Notes under the pieces: generated by a model | The model's database searches: none | What the model was told of the DNA's origin: nothing | Seen by the model: only the letters and a program-made list of their open reading frames with translations | Assembly (NCBI RefSeq): GCF_003719825.1 | Contig: NZ_RIBS01000003.1 | Coordinates: forward strand, 470,631-534,630 | Source: Montanilutibacter psychrotolerans | GTDB taxonomy: Bacteria; Pseudomonadota; Gammaproteobacteria; Xanthomonadales; Xanthomonadaceae | Length of the DNA: 64,000 bases | Reading direction: 5' to 3' | Shown here: positions 35,253 to 43,991 of the stretch, piece after piece | Position numbering within the stretch: position 1 is the first letter of the stretch | How the letters are laid out: every line of letters begins with the position of its first letter | Position numbers and translations under genes: made by a program

Positions 35253-37772
35253 ATGGCCAAGAATCTCCTCATCGTCGAGTCGCCCGCCAAGGCCAAGACG
35301 ATCAACAAGTACCTGGGCAAGGACTTCACCGTCCTGGCGTCCTATGGCCACGTCCGCGACCTGGTGCCCAAGGAGGGTGCAGTCGATCCCGACAACGGCT
35401 TCGCGATGCGCTACGACCTCATCGAGAAGAACGAGAAGCACGTCGATGCGATCGCCAAGGCCGCCAAGGGCGCCGAGCACCTGTTCCTGGCGACCGACCC
35501 GGACCGCGAGGGCGAGGCGATCAGCTGGCACATCGCGGAGATCCTGCGCGAACGTGGCCTGCTCGAGAACCGCACGCTGCAGCGCGTGGTGTTCACCGAG
35601 ATCACCCCGCGCGCCATCAAGGAAGCGATGGCCAACCCGCGCGACATCGCAGGCGACCTCGTCGATGCCCAGCAGGCGCGCCGCGCGCTGGACTACCTGG
35701 TCGGCTTCAACCTGTCCCCGGTGCTGTGGCGCAAGGTGCAGCGCGGGCTGTCGGCCGGTCGCGTGCAGTCGCCGGCACTGCGCATGATCGTCGAACGCGA
35801 GGAGGAGATCGAAGCCTTCGTCGCGCGCGAGTACTGGTCCATCGAAGCCGAGTGCGCGCATCCGTCGCAGGCATTCACCGCTCGACTGGCCAAGCTCGAC
35901 GGCAAGAAGTTCGAGCAGTTCACCGTCACCGACGGCGATACCGCCGAAGCGGCGCGCAAGCGCATCGTCGCGGCCGCAAACGGCGCGCTGCACGTCACCG
36001 ACGTCGGCAGCAAGGAGCGCAAGCGTCGCCCGGCACCGCCGTTCACCACCTCGACGCTGCAGCAGGAGGCCGCGCGCAAGCTCGGCTTCACCACCAAGCG
36101 CACGATGCAGGTTGCGCAGAAGCTGTACGAGGGCGTGGCGCTCGGCGAGGAAGGCACGGTCGGCCTCATCAGCTACATGCGTACCGACTCGGTCAACCTG
36201 TCGGCCGATGCGATCGATGAGATCCGCGACGTCATCGCCCGCGACTACGGCACCGGCGCCCTGCCGGACAAGCCCAACACCTACAAGGCCAAGGCCAAGA
36301 ACGCGCAGGAAGCCCACGAGGCGGTGCGCCCGACCTCGGCGTTGCGCACGCCCACGCAGGTGGCGCGATTCCTCGAGGACGATGCGCGTCGCCTGTACGA
36401 ACTGATCTGGAAGCGCACCGTGGCCTGCCAGATGGTGCCGGCCACGCTCAACACGGTCAGCGTCGAACTCGCCGCCGGCAGCGAGCACAGCTTCCGCGCC
36501 AGCGGCACCACCGTGGTCGACCCGGGCTTCCTGGCCGTCTACGAGGAAGGCAAGGACACCAAGGGCGCCGAGGACGAGGACGAAGGCCGCAAGCTGCCGC
36601 TGATGAAGACCGGCGACCGCGTGCCGCTGGACCGCATCCACACCGACCAGCACTTCACGCAGCCACCGCCGCGCTTCACCGAAGCGGCGCTGGTCAAGGC
36701 GCTCGAGGAATACGGCATCGGCCGGCCGTCGACCTACGCCTCGATCATCCAGACCCTGCTGTTCCGCAAGTACGTCGAACTGGAAAGCCGCAGCTTCCGT
36801 CCATCCGACGTCGGCCGTGCGGTCAGCAAGTTCCTGTCCGGACACTTCACCCAGTACGTCGACTACGACTTCACCGCACGGCTCGAAGACGAGCTCGACG
36901 CGGTGTCGCGCGGCGAGGAAGACTGGATCCCGCTGATGGAACGCTTCTGGACGCCGTTCAAGCAGCTGGTCGAGGAGAAGAAGGATTCGGTCGACCGCAA
37001 CGAAGCCACCGGTGCGCGCCAGCTCGGTACCGACCCGAAATCCGGCAAACCGGTCAGCGTGCGCCTGGGTCGGTTTGGACCGTACGCGGCGATCGGCGCC
37101 ATCGAGGACGAAGAGGAAAAGCCGACGTTCGCCTCGCTGCGCCCCGGCCAGAGCATGCACACCATCTCGCTCGAGGACGCGTTGGAGCTGTTCAAGCTGC
37201 CGCGCAAGCTGGGCTTGGACAAGGACGAGGAAGTCAGCGTCGGCATTGGCCGCTTTGGTGCGTTCGCCAAGCGCGGCAGCGTGTATGCCTCGCTGAAGAA
37301 GGAGGACGACCCCTACACCGTTGACCTCGCGCGTGCGGTGTTCCTGATCGAAGAGAAGGAAGAGATCGCCCGCAATCGCATCATCAAGCAGTTCGAGGGC
37401 AGCGACATCCAGGTGCTGAACGGCCGCTTTGGCCCGTACATCAGCGACGGCAAGCTCAACGGCCGCATCCCCAAGGATCGGGAGCCGGCATCGCTGACGC
37501 TGGAAGAGGTCACCCAGATGATGGCCGACACCGGCAAGCCGATGCGCAAGGGCTTCGGCAAGAAGGCGGCGGCGAAGAAAGAACCGGCCAAGAAGGTCGC
37601 CAAGAAGGCCGCAACCAAGGCCCCGGCCACCGCTGCGGTGAAGAAGGCGGCAAAGAAGGCGACGAAGAAAGCCGTGAAGAAGGCGACCAGCAAGACCGCG
37701 ACCAAGACCGTTGCCAAGAAGGCGGCGAAGAAGGTCGTGAAGAAGGCCGCCAACGACGCCGCACCCTTCTGA
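35253..37772 (+). CDS. topA: DNA topoisomerase I
   Basis: The product has 839 aa. This type IA topoisomerase relaxes negative supercoils. The TOPRIM domain has NLLIVESPAKAKTINKYLGK and the acidic ATDPDREGEAISWHIAEIL. The catalytic tyrosine is in LISYMRTDSVN at residue 308. After the gate domain there are C-terminal Topo_C-type repeats (VRLGRFGPYAAIG, VSVGIGRFGAFAKRGS, QVLNGRFGPYISDGKLNGR), with no Cys4 zinc fingers. The last ~75 residues are Lys/Ala-rich (KKAAAKKEPAKKVAKKAATK), a histone H1-like tail likely to grip DNA. Confidence 0.97.
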   Translation: MAKNLLIVESPAKAKTINKYLGKDFTVLASYGHVRDLVPKEGAVDPDNGFAMRYDLIEKNEKHVDAIAKAAKGAEHLFLATDPDREGEAISWHIAEILRERGLLENRTLQRVVFTEITPRAIKEAMANPRDIAGDLVDAQQARRALDYLVGFNLSPVLWRKVQRGLSAGRVQSPALRMIVEREEEIEAFVAREYWSIEAECAHPSQAFTARLAKLDGKKFEQFTVTDGDTAEAARKRIVAAANGALHVTDVGSKERKRRPAPPFTTSTLQQEAARKLGFTTKRTMQVAQKLYEGVALGEEGTVGLISYMRTDSVNLSADAIDEIRDVIARDYGTGALPDKPNTYKAKAKNAQEAHEAVRPTSALRTPTQVARFLEDDARRLYELIWKRTVACQMVPATLNTVSVELAAGSEHSFRASGTTVVDPGFLAVYEEGKDTKGAEDEDEGRKLPLMKTGDRVPLDRIHTDQHFTQPPPRFTEAALVKALEEYGIGRPSTYASIIQTLLFRKYVELESRSFRPSDVGRAVSKFLSGHFTQYVDYDFTARLEDELDAVSRGEEDWIPLMERFWTPFKQLVEEKKDSVDRNEATGARQLGTDPKSGKPVSVRLGRFGPYAAIGAIEDEEEKPTFASLRPGQSMHTISLEDALELFKLPRKLGLDKDEEVSVGIGRFGAFAKRGSVYASLKKEDDPYTVDLARAVFLIEEKEEIARNRIIKQFEGSDIQVLNGRFGPYISDGKLNGRIPKDREPASLTLEEVTQMMADTGKPMRKGFGKKAAAKKEPAKKVAKKAATKAPATAAVKKAAKKATKKAVKKATSKTATKTVAKKAAKKVVKKAANDAAPF

Positions 37773-37911
37773 ACCCGATGCCGGCGATCGCCACCACCGA
37801 TCGCCGTCGTCTCCGGAACCGTGCCCGCCACGGTCCGCATCGGGAGCCTGCCGGCTGGCAGGCGTCCCGCCCCACCTCGAACGCCCGGTCACCGGCGAAC
37901 AGGCTGCCCGC

Positions 37912-38475
37912 ATGTCCCTCGCACTGACGATCCCCGAAGCCGCCGCGGCGCTGCGCCGTGGTGCGGTGCTGGCCTACCCGACCGAAGCGGTCTGGGGATT
38001 GGGCTGCGATCCGTTCGACGAAGGCGCGGTGACGCGGCTGCTCGCGATCAAGCAACGTGCACGCGACAAGGGACTGATCCTGGCGGCAGCCAGCGCCACG
38101 CAGTTCGACGGGCTGCTGGACTGGGAGGCGCTGCCCGACGCGCGCCGCGACGCGGTCCTGGCCAGCTGGCCGGGCCCCAACACCTGGATCGTGCCGGTCA
38201 CCGCGCGCGTGCCCGCATGGATTCGCGGAAGCCACGCCGGTGTCGCGGTCCGCGTCAGTGCGCATCCGGTCGTGGCCGCGCTGTGCACGGCCTTCGGCGG
38301 GCCGGTGGTGTCGACCAGCGCCAATCGATCGGGCGAGCCGCCCGCGTTCGTCCGCAATGCGCTGGACCCGGCGCTGCTGGCGCTGATCGACGGCGTGGTC
38401 GAAGGCGAAACCGGTGGACTGGCATCGCCAACGGCGATCCGCGATGCCCGCAGTGGCCTGGTCCTGCGCGACTGA
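37912..38475 (+). CDS. Sua5/YciO/YrdC (TsaC-type) threonylcarbamoyl-AMP synthase
   Basis: The product has 187 aa, matching E. coli TsaC (190 aa). It makes threonylcarbamoyl-AMP from threonine, bicarbonate and ATP for the t6A37 modification of ANN-decoding tRNAs. Visible motifs are GAVLAYPTEAVWGLGCDPFD, LLAIKQRARDKGLILAAAS (the KxR signature), WPGPNTWIVPVTARVPAWIR, GVAVRVSAHPVVAALCTAFG and VVSTSANRSGEPPA. Lying directly behind topA is a common gammaproteobacterial arrangement. Confidence 0.92.
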   Translation: MSLALTIPEAAAALRRGAVLAYPTEAVWGLGCDPFDEGAVTRLLAIKQRARDKGLILAAASATQFDGLLDWEALPDARRDAVLASWPGPNTWIVPVTARVPAWIRGSHAGVAVRVSAHPVVAALCTAFGGPVVSTSANRSGEPPAFVRNALDPALLALIDGVVEGETGGLASPTAIRDARSGLVLRD

Positions 38476-38574
38476 AGCCATCGCCGGTGCACCTAGCATT
38501 CGCGCCCGTTTCACGCCGACGTTGCCAGCATGACGCGCCACGGTGCGCCGCACCGCCTGCCTGGAGACGATGAC

Positions 38575-39195
38575 ATGCCAACCCGAACCAAGCTCCTGAC
38601 CCTCACGCCGCTACTGGCATTCGCGCTGGCCTTCGCCGCGCCCGCCAGCGCGCAGGACACCGCACCGCCGGAAATGAGCGCCGAACAGAAGGCGATGATG
38701 GACGCCTGGCAGAAGGCTTCCACCCCGGGTGCGCAGCACGCGCAGCTGGCCGAACACTTCAGCGGCAGCTGGACCACCAAGATGAGCGCCTGGATGGATC
38801 CCGCCACGCCGCCGGCCGTCGAGATGGGCAAGACGGTCAACACCCCGGTACTGGGCGCCCGCCAGTTGCGCATGGACTACAGCGGCATGTTCATGGGCCA
38901 GGCATTCGAAGGGATCGGCTACAGCGGCTACGACAACGTCAAGGGCAAGTACTTCAGCAGCTGGACCGACAACATGTCGACCGGCATGGCCATGCTGGAA
39001 GGCGACTACGACGCGGCCAGCAAGACCTACACCTATCGCGGCGAAATGGCCGACGCGATGAAGCCCGGCACGATGACGCCGATCCGCGAGGTGGTGCGTG
39101 TGGTCGACAAGGACCACCACGTGATGGAGTTCTACGAGACCCGCGACGGCAAGGAACGCAAGACCATGCAGATCGAGTTCAATCGCGCGCAATGA
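38575..39195 (+). CDS. Exported DUF1579 family protein
   Basis: The product has 206 aa from the ATG at 38575. A Sec signal peptide (LLTLTPLLAFALAFAAPASA) is cleaved before QDTAPP. The mature protein shows the DUF1579 pattern: KASTPGAQHAQLAEHFSGSW, TTKMSAWMDPATPPAVEMGK, ARQLRMDYSGMFMGQAFEGI and GYSGYDNVKGKYFSSWTDNM, ending in HHVMEFYETRDGKERKTMQI. This is a periplasmic beta-barrel-like fold of unknown function. A frame extends upstream, but the signal peptide fixes the start. Confidence 0.88.
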   Translation: MPTRTKLLTLTPLLAFALAFAAPASAQDTAPPEMSAEQKAMMDAWQKASTPGAQHAQLAEHFSGSWTTKMSAWMDPATPPAVEMGKTVNTPVLGARQLRMDYSGMFMGQAFEGIGYSGYDNVKGKYFSSWTDNMSTGMAMLEGDYDAASKTYTYRGEMADAMKPGTMTPIREVVRVVDKDHHVMEFYETRDGKERKTMQIEFNRAQ

Positions 39196-39323
39196 GCCGA
39201 CCGGCCCGTGTGTGGGCCTCGCACCGGGCGCTGCGCGGACAATCTGAATGCCGCCTCGACCGGAGGACGCCTTCCGGCGGGCGGCGCTACCACCGGACGC
39301 GCGATGGGGCGCAAGATGCGGGC

Positions 39324-40004
39324 ATGAAGCTCCACCGTGCCACCTACCTGTTGTTGGCCCTGTGCGCTGCCTCCGCAGCGCACGCCGGGGAGGTCACCAT
39401 CTACCGCTGCACCGACGCGCAGAACCGGCTCACGCTGCGCGACACCCCGTGTGCCAAAGGCGAGCGCCAGCAGGTGCGCGCGATGGTGCGTCCGGTCGAT
39501 GCACCCGCACGACCGCGCCCGGCACCGGTCGCACCGCAGGCGCCGGCGACACTGGCGCCGCACGTGGTCTACCTGCAACCGCCGCGCACGATGTACGAGT
39601 GCACAGGCGCCGACGGCCAGACCTACACCAGCGACAACGGCGACGGCAGTCCGCGCTGGGTGCCGTCGTGGACCTACGGCTATCCCGTCTACGCCGGACT
39701 GGACCGTCATGACACCGGGCGAGCACGCATCGTGTACCGTGACCGCCACGTCCGCGCTGGCATCGATCTGGGCGGACCGCGCCATCGACCGCTCCTGCCG
39801 GCCGGCGTCGTCCATTCGACCGGAAGCTGGGTTCGCGATGCCTGCCACCCGCTGCCGCAGCAGGAAGTCTGCGCGCGCCTGCGTGACCGCCGTTACGAAT
39901 TGATCCGTGCCTACAACAGCGCGCTGCAGAGCGAACGCGCGCGCATGGATAATGAGCAGCGCGGCATCGATGCCCGCCTTGATAACGATTGCGGAGGAAC
40001 CTGA
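39324..40004 (+). CDS. Exported DUF4124 domain protein
   Basis: The product has 226 aa from the ATG at 39324. The signal peptide (MKLHRATYLLLALCAASAAH A) is followed by a DUF4124 domain (GEVTIYRCTDAQNRLTLRDT, PCAKGERQQVR). Beyond a Pro-rich stretch the C-terminal part holds several Cys residues (RDACHPLPQQEVCARLRDRR) and a helical tail. It is probably periplasmic. It overlaps the following DUF4124 gene (TGATG), and the two share the same domain order and cysteine spacing, so they arose by duplication. Confidence 0.82.
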   Translation: MKLHRATYLLLALCAASAAHAGEVTIYRCTDAQNRLTLRDTPCAKGERQQVRAMVRPVDAPARPRPAPVAPQAPATLAPHVVYLQPPRTMYECTGADGQTYTSDNGDGSPRWVPSWTYGYPVYAGLDRHDTGRARIVYRDRHVRAGIDLGGPRHRPLLPAGVVHSTGSWVRDACHPLPQQEVCARLRDRRYELIRAYNSALQSERARMDNEQRGIDARLDNDCGGT

Positions 40005-40648
40005 TGCGCGCGTGGATGTCGTTGCCGGTACTGGTACTGCTGTTGTCCTCCGGCGTCGCAACTGCGCAGCAGGAAGTGGTGATCTACAAATGCACCGACG
40101 CAAGCGGTGCGCAGACGTTCCAGAACAACGAACGCTGCCCCAAGGGCAGTCGTGAGGAACGCAAGGTGCTCGAAGCACCGACGCCCTCGTACGCCGCACC
40201 GGCCTACGTGCCTCCTCCCATGCCCGCCTCGCCCGCCGCCGCGCGACCGGCAGCGTCCGCAGCGGCAGCACCGCCCCCGGCGGTCTACGACACCGCGTCC
40301 GACGTCGAGCGCCTGCCGCCGCCGGTGCTGTACGAATGCACCACCTATGACAAGGATCGCTACCTCAGCGAGAGCGGCGAGGCGCAGCAGCGCTGCGCGC
40401 CGTTGGCCACCAGCGACCTGGGCGGCTTGTCCGGCAGCGGCGGCGCCAGCTCCTGCCAGATGGTCAGCGACCGCTGCCAGCGCATTCCCGATGGCGCCGT
40501 GTGCGCGGCCTGGAAGCAGCGCCTGGGCGAGGCCGAAGCCGGCCTGCGCTTTGGTCGCAGCGAAACACGCGAGGTGGTGCAGGCCGAACGCGATCGCGTT
40601 GCGCGCATCGTCGCCGAGAGCACCTGCGCGCAGGCGGCCAAGCCTTAA
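40004..40648 (+). CDS. Exported DUF4124 domain protein (paralogue)
   Basis: The product has 214 aa. Signal peptide: MRAWMSLPVLVLLLSSGVAT A. The DUF4124 domain is QQEVVIYKCTDASGAQTFQN, NERCPKGSREERKV. A Pro/Ala linker follows, then a C-terminal Cys-containing helical domain (SSCQMVSDRCQRIPDGAVCA) that mirrors the neighbour. Its ATG overlaps the upstream stop. The function of DUF4124 proteins is unknown; they are common in Xanthomonadales envelopes. Confidence 0.82.
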   Translation: MRAWMSLPVLVLLLSSGVATAQQEVVIYKCTDASGAQTFQNNERCPKGSREERKVLEAPTPSYAAPAYVPPPMPASPAAARPAASAAAAPPPAVYDTASDVERLPPPVLYECTTYDKDRYLSESGEAQQRCAPLATSDLGGLSGSGGASSCQMVSDRCQRIPDGAVCAAWKQRLGEAEAGLRFGRSETREVVQAERDRVARIVAESTCAQAAKP

Positions 40649-40730
40649 GGCCTGCTTCTAGTCACTTGCCCGTGCTCCGCCACGGGCGTGGGCCGTCGCG
40701 GAACCGGCCCGGCATCGCGACACCGGGATG

Positions 40731-41510
40731 TCAGAACCCGTAGCGCAGAAATCCGCCGTCCACCGCGATGCATTCGCCGGTCACGTAGCTGGCCGCGGGC
40801 AGGCACAGGAATGCCACCGCGGCGGCGACTTCCTCCGGCTCGCCGATGCGGCCCAGCGGCGTGCGCAGCAGCACCTCATCGAGATAGTCCGGATCGGCCA
40901 GCCGGTCGGACGTGCGACGCGTGCGGATGTACCACGGCGCCACGGCATTGACGCGCACGCCATCCTCGGCCCATTCGACCGCGAGGTTGCGCGTCATCTG
41001 GTGCATCGCCGCCTTGCTCATGCCGTACGGCGCGCCGGTGCGCACATGGGTCAGCCCCGACACGCTGCCGACGTTGACGATGCTCGAGGCGGCGTGGCGG
41101 GTCAGCAGCGGGTGCGCGTAGCGGGACAGCTCGAATGCGGCGAACAGGTTCACCTCGAACACATCGCGCCATTCGTCATCGGCGTAGTCGGTTGCCGGCT
41201 TGCTGATGTTGGCGCCGGCATTGTTGACGAGGATGTTGAGCGCGCCCTCGCCGTAATCCTCCACCCAGTCGAGCAGCTCGCGCCGTTGCTCGTCGATGGC
41301 GACATCGGCAACGAAGCTTTCGATATGGCGTTCGGGAAAGTCTTCGAGCAGCTCGTTGCGCGCGATGTCCAGCGCGGCGGCGTCGCGCGCGGCCAGCAGC
41401 ACGTCGGCACCGAAACCGAGCAGCTCGCGGGCGATGGCACGACCGATGCCGGCGCTGCCGCCGGTGACCAGCGCCAGTTGTCCATCCAGTCGCCAACGCT
41501 TGGGATCCAT
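40731..41510 (-). CDS. SDR family oxidoreductase
   Basis: The product has 259 aa, a classical short-chain dehydrogenase. It has the cofactor motif [30 protein letters not shown] (an Arg suggests NADP), the [14 protein letters not shown] motif, the catalytic Ser in [15 protein letters not shown] and the YxxxK pair in [20 protein letters not shown]. The C-terminal [20 protein letters not shown] and [18 protein letters not shown] are typical. The tropinone-reductase-like or 3-oxoacyl reductase subgroup is likely; the substrate is unknown. Confidence 0.9.
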   Translation of the reverse strand: MDPKRWRLDGQLALVTGGSAGIGRAIARELLGFGADVLLAARDAAALDIARNELLEDFPERHIESFVADVAIDEQRRELLDWVEDYGEGALNILVNNAGANISKPATDYADDEWRDVFEVNLFAAFELSRYAHPLLTRHAASSIVNVGSVSGLTHVRTGAPYGMSKAAMHQMTRNLAVEWAEDGVRVNAVAPWYIRTRRTSDRLADPDYLDEVLLRTPLGRIGEPEEVAAAVAFLCLPAASYVTGECIAVDGGFLRYGF

Positions 41511-41582
41511 GCCTGCCTCGTTCGTGCGCCGCCGCTCGCGGCCGGGCGTAGCATAGCCTCCGACCCAGCCGAGGAGCCCGAC

Positions 41583-41831
41583 ATGTCAGCCAGCCCGATG
41601 CACGTGGCAAACCCGCTAACCGCCGCCGTGCTGTGCGCCGTGCTGCTTGCGTCGGCCGCATGCTCCAGGCCACAGCCGCCCGACAAGGATCAACCGCCCG
41701 AGCCGCAGGCCAACACCGAACTGCGCGAAGCGATCCAGCAGCCGATCGACCAGGCCAAGGCTGCCGACGCCGCGGCACGCGAAGCGGCAGAGGCGCAACG
41801 CGCCGCCATCGAGGCCGCTACCGGCGACTGA
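41583..41831 (+). CDS. Small lipoprotein
   Basis: The product has 82 aa. Signal: a hydrophobic stretch ([20 protein letters not shown]) with lipobox SAAC, then a Pro-rich spacer and a short helical, Ala/Gln-rich tail ([20 protein letters not shown]). Nothing resembling a known enzyme is visible. It is divergent from the SDR gene and has a strong hairpin about 140 bp downstream on the opposite strand. It may be an envelope lipoprotein of unknown role. Confidence 0.7.
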   Translation: MSASPMHVANPLTAAVLCAVLLASAACSRPQPPDKDQPPEPQANTELREAIQQPIDQAKAADAAAREAAEAQRAAIEAATGD

Positions 41832-41969
41832 CCGAGGCTTGCGTCGGCATTGCGCGCGTCGGCTTCGCCGGCAGTAGCGGACACCACCGCGCTCCGAGGG
41901 TACCGACGGCATCGACGGCCATCGTCCCGGATGCCTCGCGGGATTTCCCGCGCACCGAACCCACGCCCC

Positions 41970-42000
41970 AAAAAACAACCCCGGCCTGGGCCGGGGTTGT
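41970..42000 (-). terminator. Intrinsic terminator of sppA
   Basis: On the minus strand ACAACCCCGGC-CCAG-GCCGGGGTTGT has an 11-bp stem and is followed by TTTTTT. It lies 50 bp past the sppA stop. Confidence 0.92.
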
Positions 42001-42051
42001 GCGTTTCTCAGGGCCGGTTGGCAACGCGCGATGGCGCCCGGCGCACCCGAC

Positions 42052-43941
42052 TCACCAGCCGCAGAAGCAGTACGCCAGCGATTTCACCGGCACGCCCTGG
42101 GTGCGCTGGATCGAGCCTTCGAGGAAGCGCAGGTCGGCAGCCGCCTGCGGGGCCGCCTTGGCCAGCAACGCGCGGGCCATGCCCGATTCGCGCAGCCACG
42201 CCGAACCCATCCGGCTTTCCGCCAGGCTACCGAACAGGCGGGCGAACGGCGGCGTGATCTTCTCGACGTAACGCACCTGGTAGTCGTCGGTCTTGCCGAG
42301 CTTGGCGCGCGCGGCGACATCGTCGATCGCCGCCTGCAACCCGCCCAGTTCGTCGACCAGACCGCGTTCCTTCGCCTGCGCACCGGTCCACACGCGACCA
42401 CGCGCCACGGCGTCGACCTGTTCGACCGGCTTCTTGCGCGCCTGCGCCACCTTGCCAGTGAAGTCGCGGTAGCCCTTGTCGATCACCGACTGGATCACGT
42501 TGCCCACGTCCGGATCGAGCGGGCGGGTGATGTCGAAGGCACCGGCGAATCGCGTGGTGCCGACGCCATCGGTGTGCACGCCGATCTTCTCGAGCGCGCG
42601 CGGAATGGTCGGGATCAGGCCGAAGATGCCGATCGAACCGGTGATCGTCGACGGATCGGCGTAGATCCGATCAGCGTTCATCGAGATCCAGTAGCCGCCC
42701 GACGCCGCCAGGTCGCCCATCGACACCACGACAGGCTTGCCGGCCGCCTTGAGTGCCACGATCTCGCGGCGGATCTGCTCGGAAGCGAACACCTCGCCGC
42801 CGGGCGAGTCGACGCGCAGGACCAGGGCCTTCACGTCCTCGTCGTCGCGCGCCTCGCGCAACAGCGCGGCCGTCGATTCGCCGCCCACGGTGCCCGGCGG
42901 CTGCTCACCACCGGTGATCTCGCCCTCGGCCACCACCACCGCCACCTTCGGCCGGCGGTCGACCGCCGCCAGCGAGGCGCGATCGATGTGGGCCAGGTAG
43001 CCCTCCAGCGACACCTGGCGGAAACCGCCCTCGGCGTCTGCGTCTTCGGCACCGCGCTCGACCAGCAGGTCCTCGACCTGCTCGCGCGTCTTGAGGCCGT
43101 CGACGAGTTTCTGCTGCAGCGCGTACTTGGCCAGGTCGCCCTGCACCGCCGCCAGGCCGGCGGAGAACTGATCGATGCCGGTGGCCAGCTGCGCGGCGTT
43201 GAGCTTGCGCGCCTTGGCGATGTCGCCCAGGTAGCGCTGCCACACGTCGTTCATCCAGAACAGGTCGGCTTCCTTGGATTCGGCCGATGCCGCATCGAGC
43301 ACGTACGGCTCGGCCGCGGACTTGTACTCGCCGACCTTGAACAGGTGCACATCGACGCCGAGCTTGTCCTGCAGGCCTTCGCGGAAGTACTGGCGATAGC
43401 GGCCGTAGCCTTCCAGCAGCAGCCCGCCCATCGGGTCGAGGTAAAGCTCGTTGGCCTGCGCCAACAGCAGGTACTGCGACTGGCCCACGTTCTCGCCGAA
43501 GCCGACCACCTGCTTGCCGGCGGCCTTGACGCGGCCGATGGCCGCGGCGAGTTCGCGCATCGAAGCGGGGCCGCCGCCGGCGAACTCGTCCAGGCGCAGC
43601 AGCACGCGGTCGATGCGCTTGTCGCTGGCGGCGCGGTCGAGCGCGCGCACGAGGTCGCGCAACTGCACCTCATCCGCATCGTCGCCGAAGGCCTTGGCCA
43701 GCGCGCGGCTCATCGGGTCGCTGCTGTACTGCTCGACCAGCGCGCCCTTTGGTGCAATCACCAGGACGGTCTTGTCGAGCAGCGGCGTGCTGCGATCGCC
43801 GATCAGGATCGCCAGCATGAACAGGAACAGCAGGCCAAAGAACAGCAGGTTGAAGAACAACCGCCGTACGAAGTTCATGCCATCCCAGATGCCGATGGCG
43901 ACCAGTGCGATCGGACCGCGGCGGGGCTTGTCGTTGCTCAT
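42052..43941 (-). CDS. sppA: Signal peptide peptidase SppA, 67-kDa type
   Basis: The product has 629 aa, close to E. coli SppA (618). It is a membrane-bound tandem serine protease that degrades cleaved signal peptides. The N-terminal anchor is LFFNLLFFGLLFLFMLAILI. The catalytic Lys lies in the first repeat (HLFKVGEYKSAAEPYVLDAA) and the catalytic Ser in the second (SMGDLAASGGYWISMNADRI), with LRVDSPGGEVFASEQIRREI between. TITGSIGIFGLIPTIPRALE follows. It is transcribed after the MATE gene, 50 bp downstream. Confidence 0.95.
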   Translation of the reverse strand: MSNDKPRRGPIALVAIGIWDGMNFVRRLFFNLLFFGLLFLFMLAILIGDRSTPLLDKTVLVIAPKGALVEQYSSDPMSRALAKAFGDDADEVQLRDLVRALDRAASDKRIDRVLLRLDEFAGGGPASMRELAAAIGRVKAAGKQVVGFGENVGQSQYLLLAQANELYLDPMGGLLLEGYGRYRQYFREGLQDKLGVDVHLFKVGEYKSAAEPYVLDAASAESKEADLFWMNDVWQRYLGDIAKARKLNAAQLATGIDQFSAGLAAVQGDLAKYALQQKLVDGLKTREQVEDLLVERGAEDADAEGGFRQVSLEGYLAHIDRASLAAVDRRPKVAVVVAEGEITGGEQPPGTVGGESTAALLREARDDEDVKALVLRVDSPGGEVFASEQIRREIVALKAAGKPVVVSMGDLAASGGYWISMNADRIYADPSTITGSIGIFGLIPTIPRALEKIGVHTDGVGTTRFAGAFDITRPLDPDVGNVIQSVIDKGYRDFTGKVAQARKKPVEQVDAVARGRVWTGAQAKERGLVDELGGLQAAIDDVAARAKLGKTDDYQVRYVEKITPPFARLFGSLAESRMGSAWLRESGMARALLAKAAPQAAADLRFLEGSIQRTQGVPVKSLAYCFCGW

Positions 43942-43991
43942 TCGATTGCTCCGAGAACAGGCTTGCAGACTAACGGTTCACGCCGCGGGCT

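Noticed and set aside
34947..37913. A 988-codon open frame on the minus strand opposite topA
   Set aside because: It is a mirror of the high third-position GC of topA: low-complexity Arg/Leu/Gly protein, no domain, no ribosome-binding site. Similar long antisense frames lie opposite priA (49113-51626), rpoD and the NDH-2 region and were also left out.
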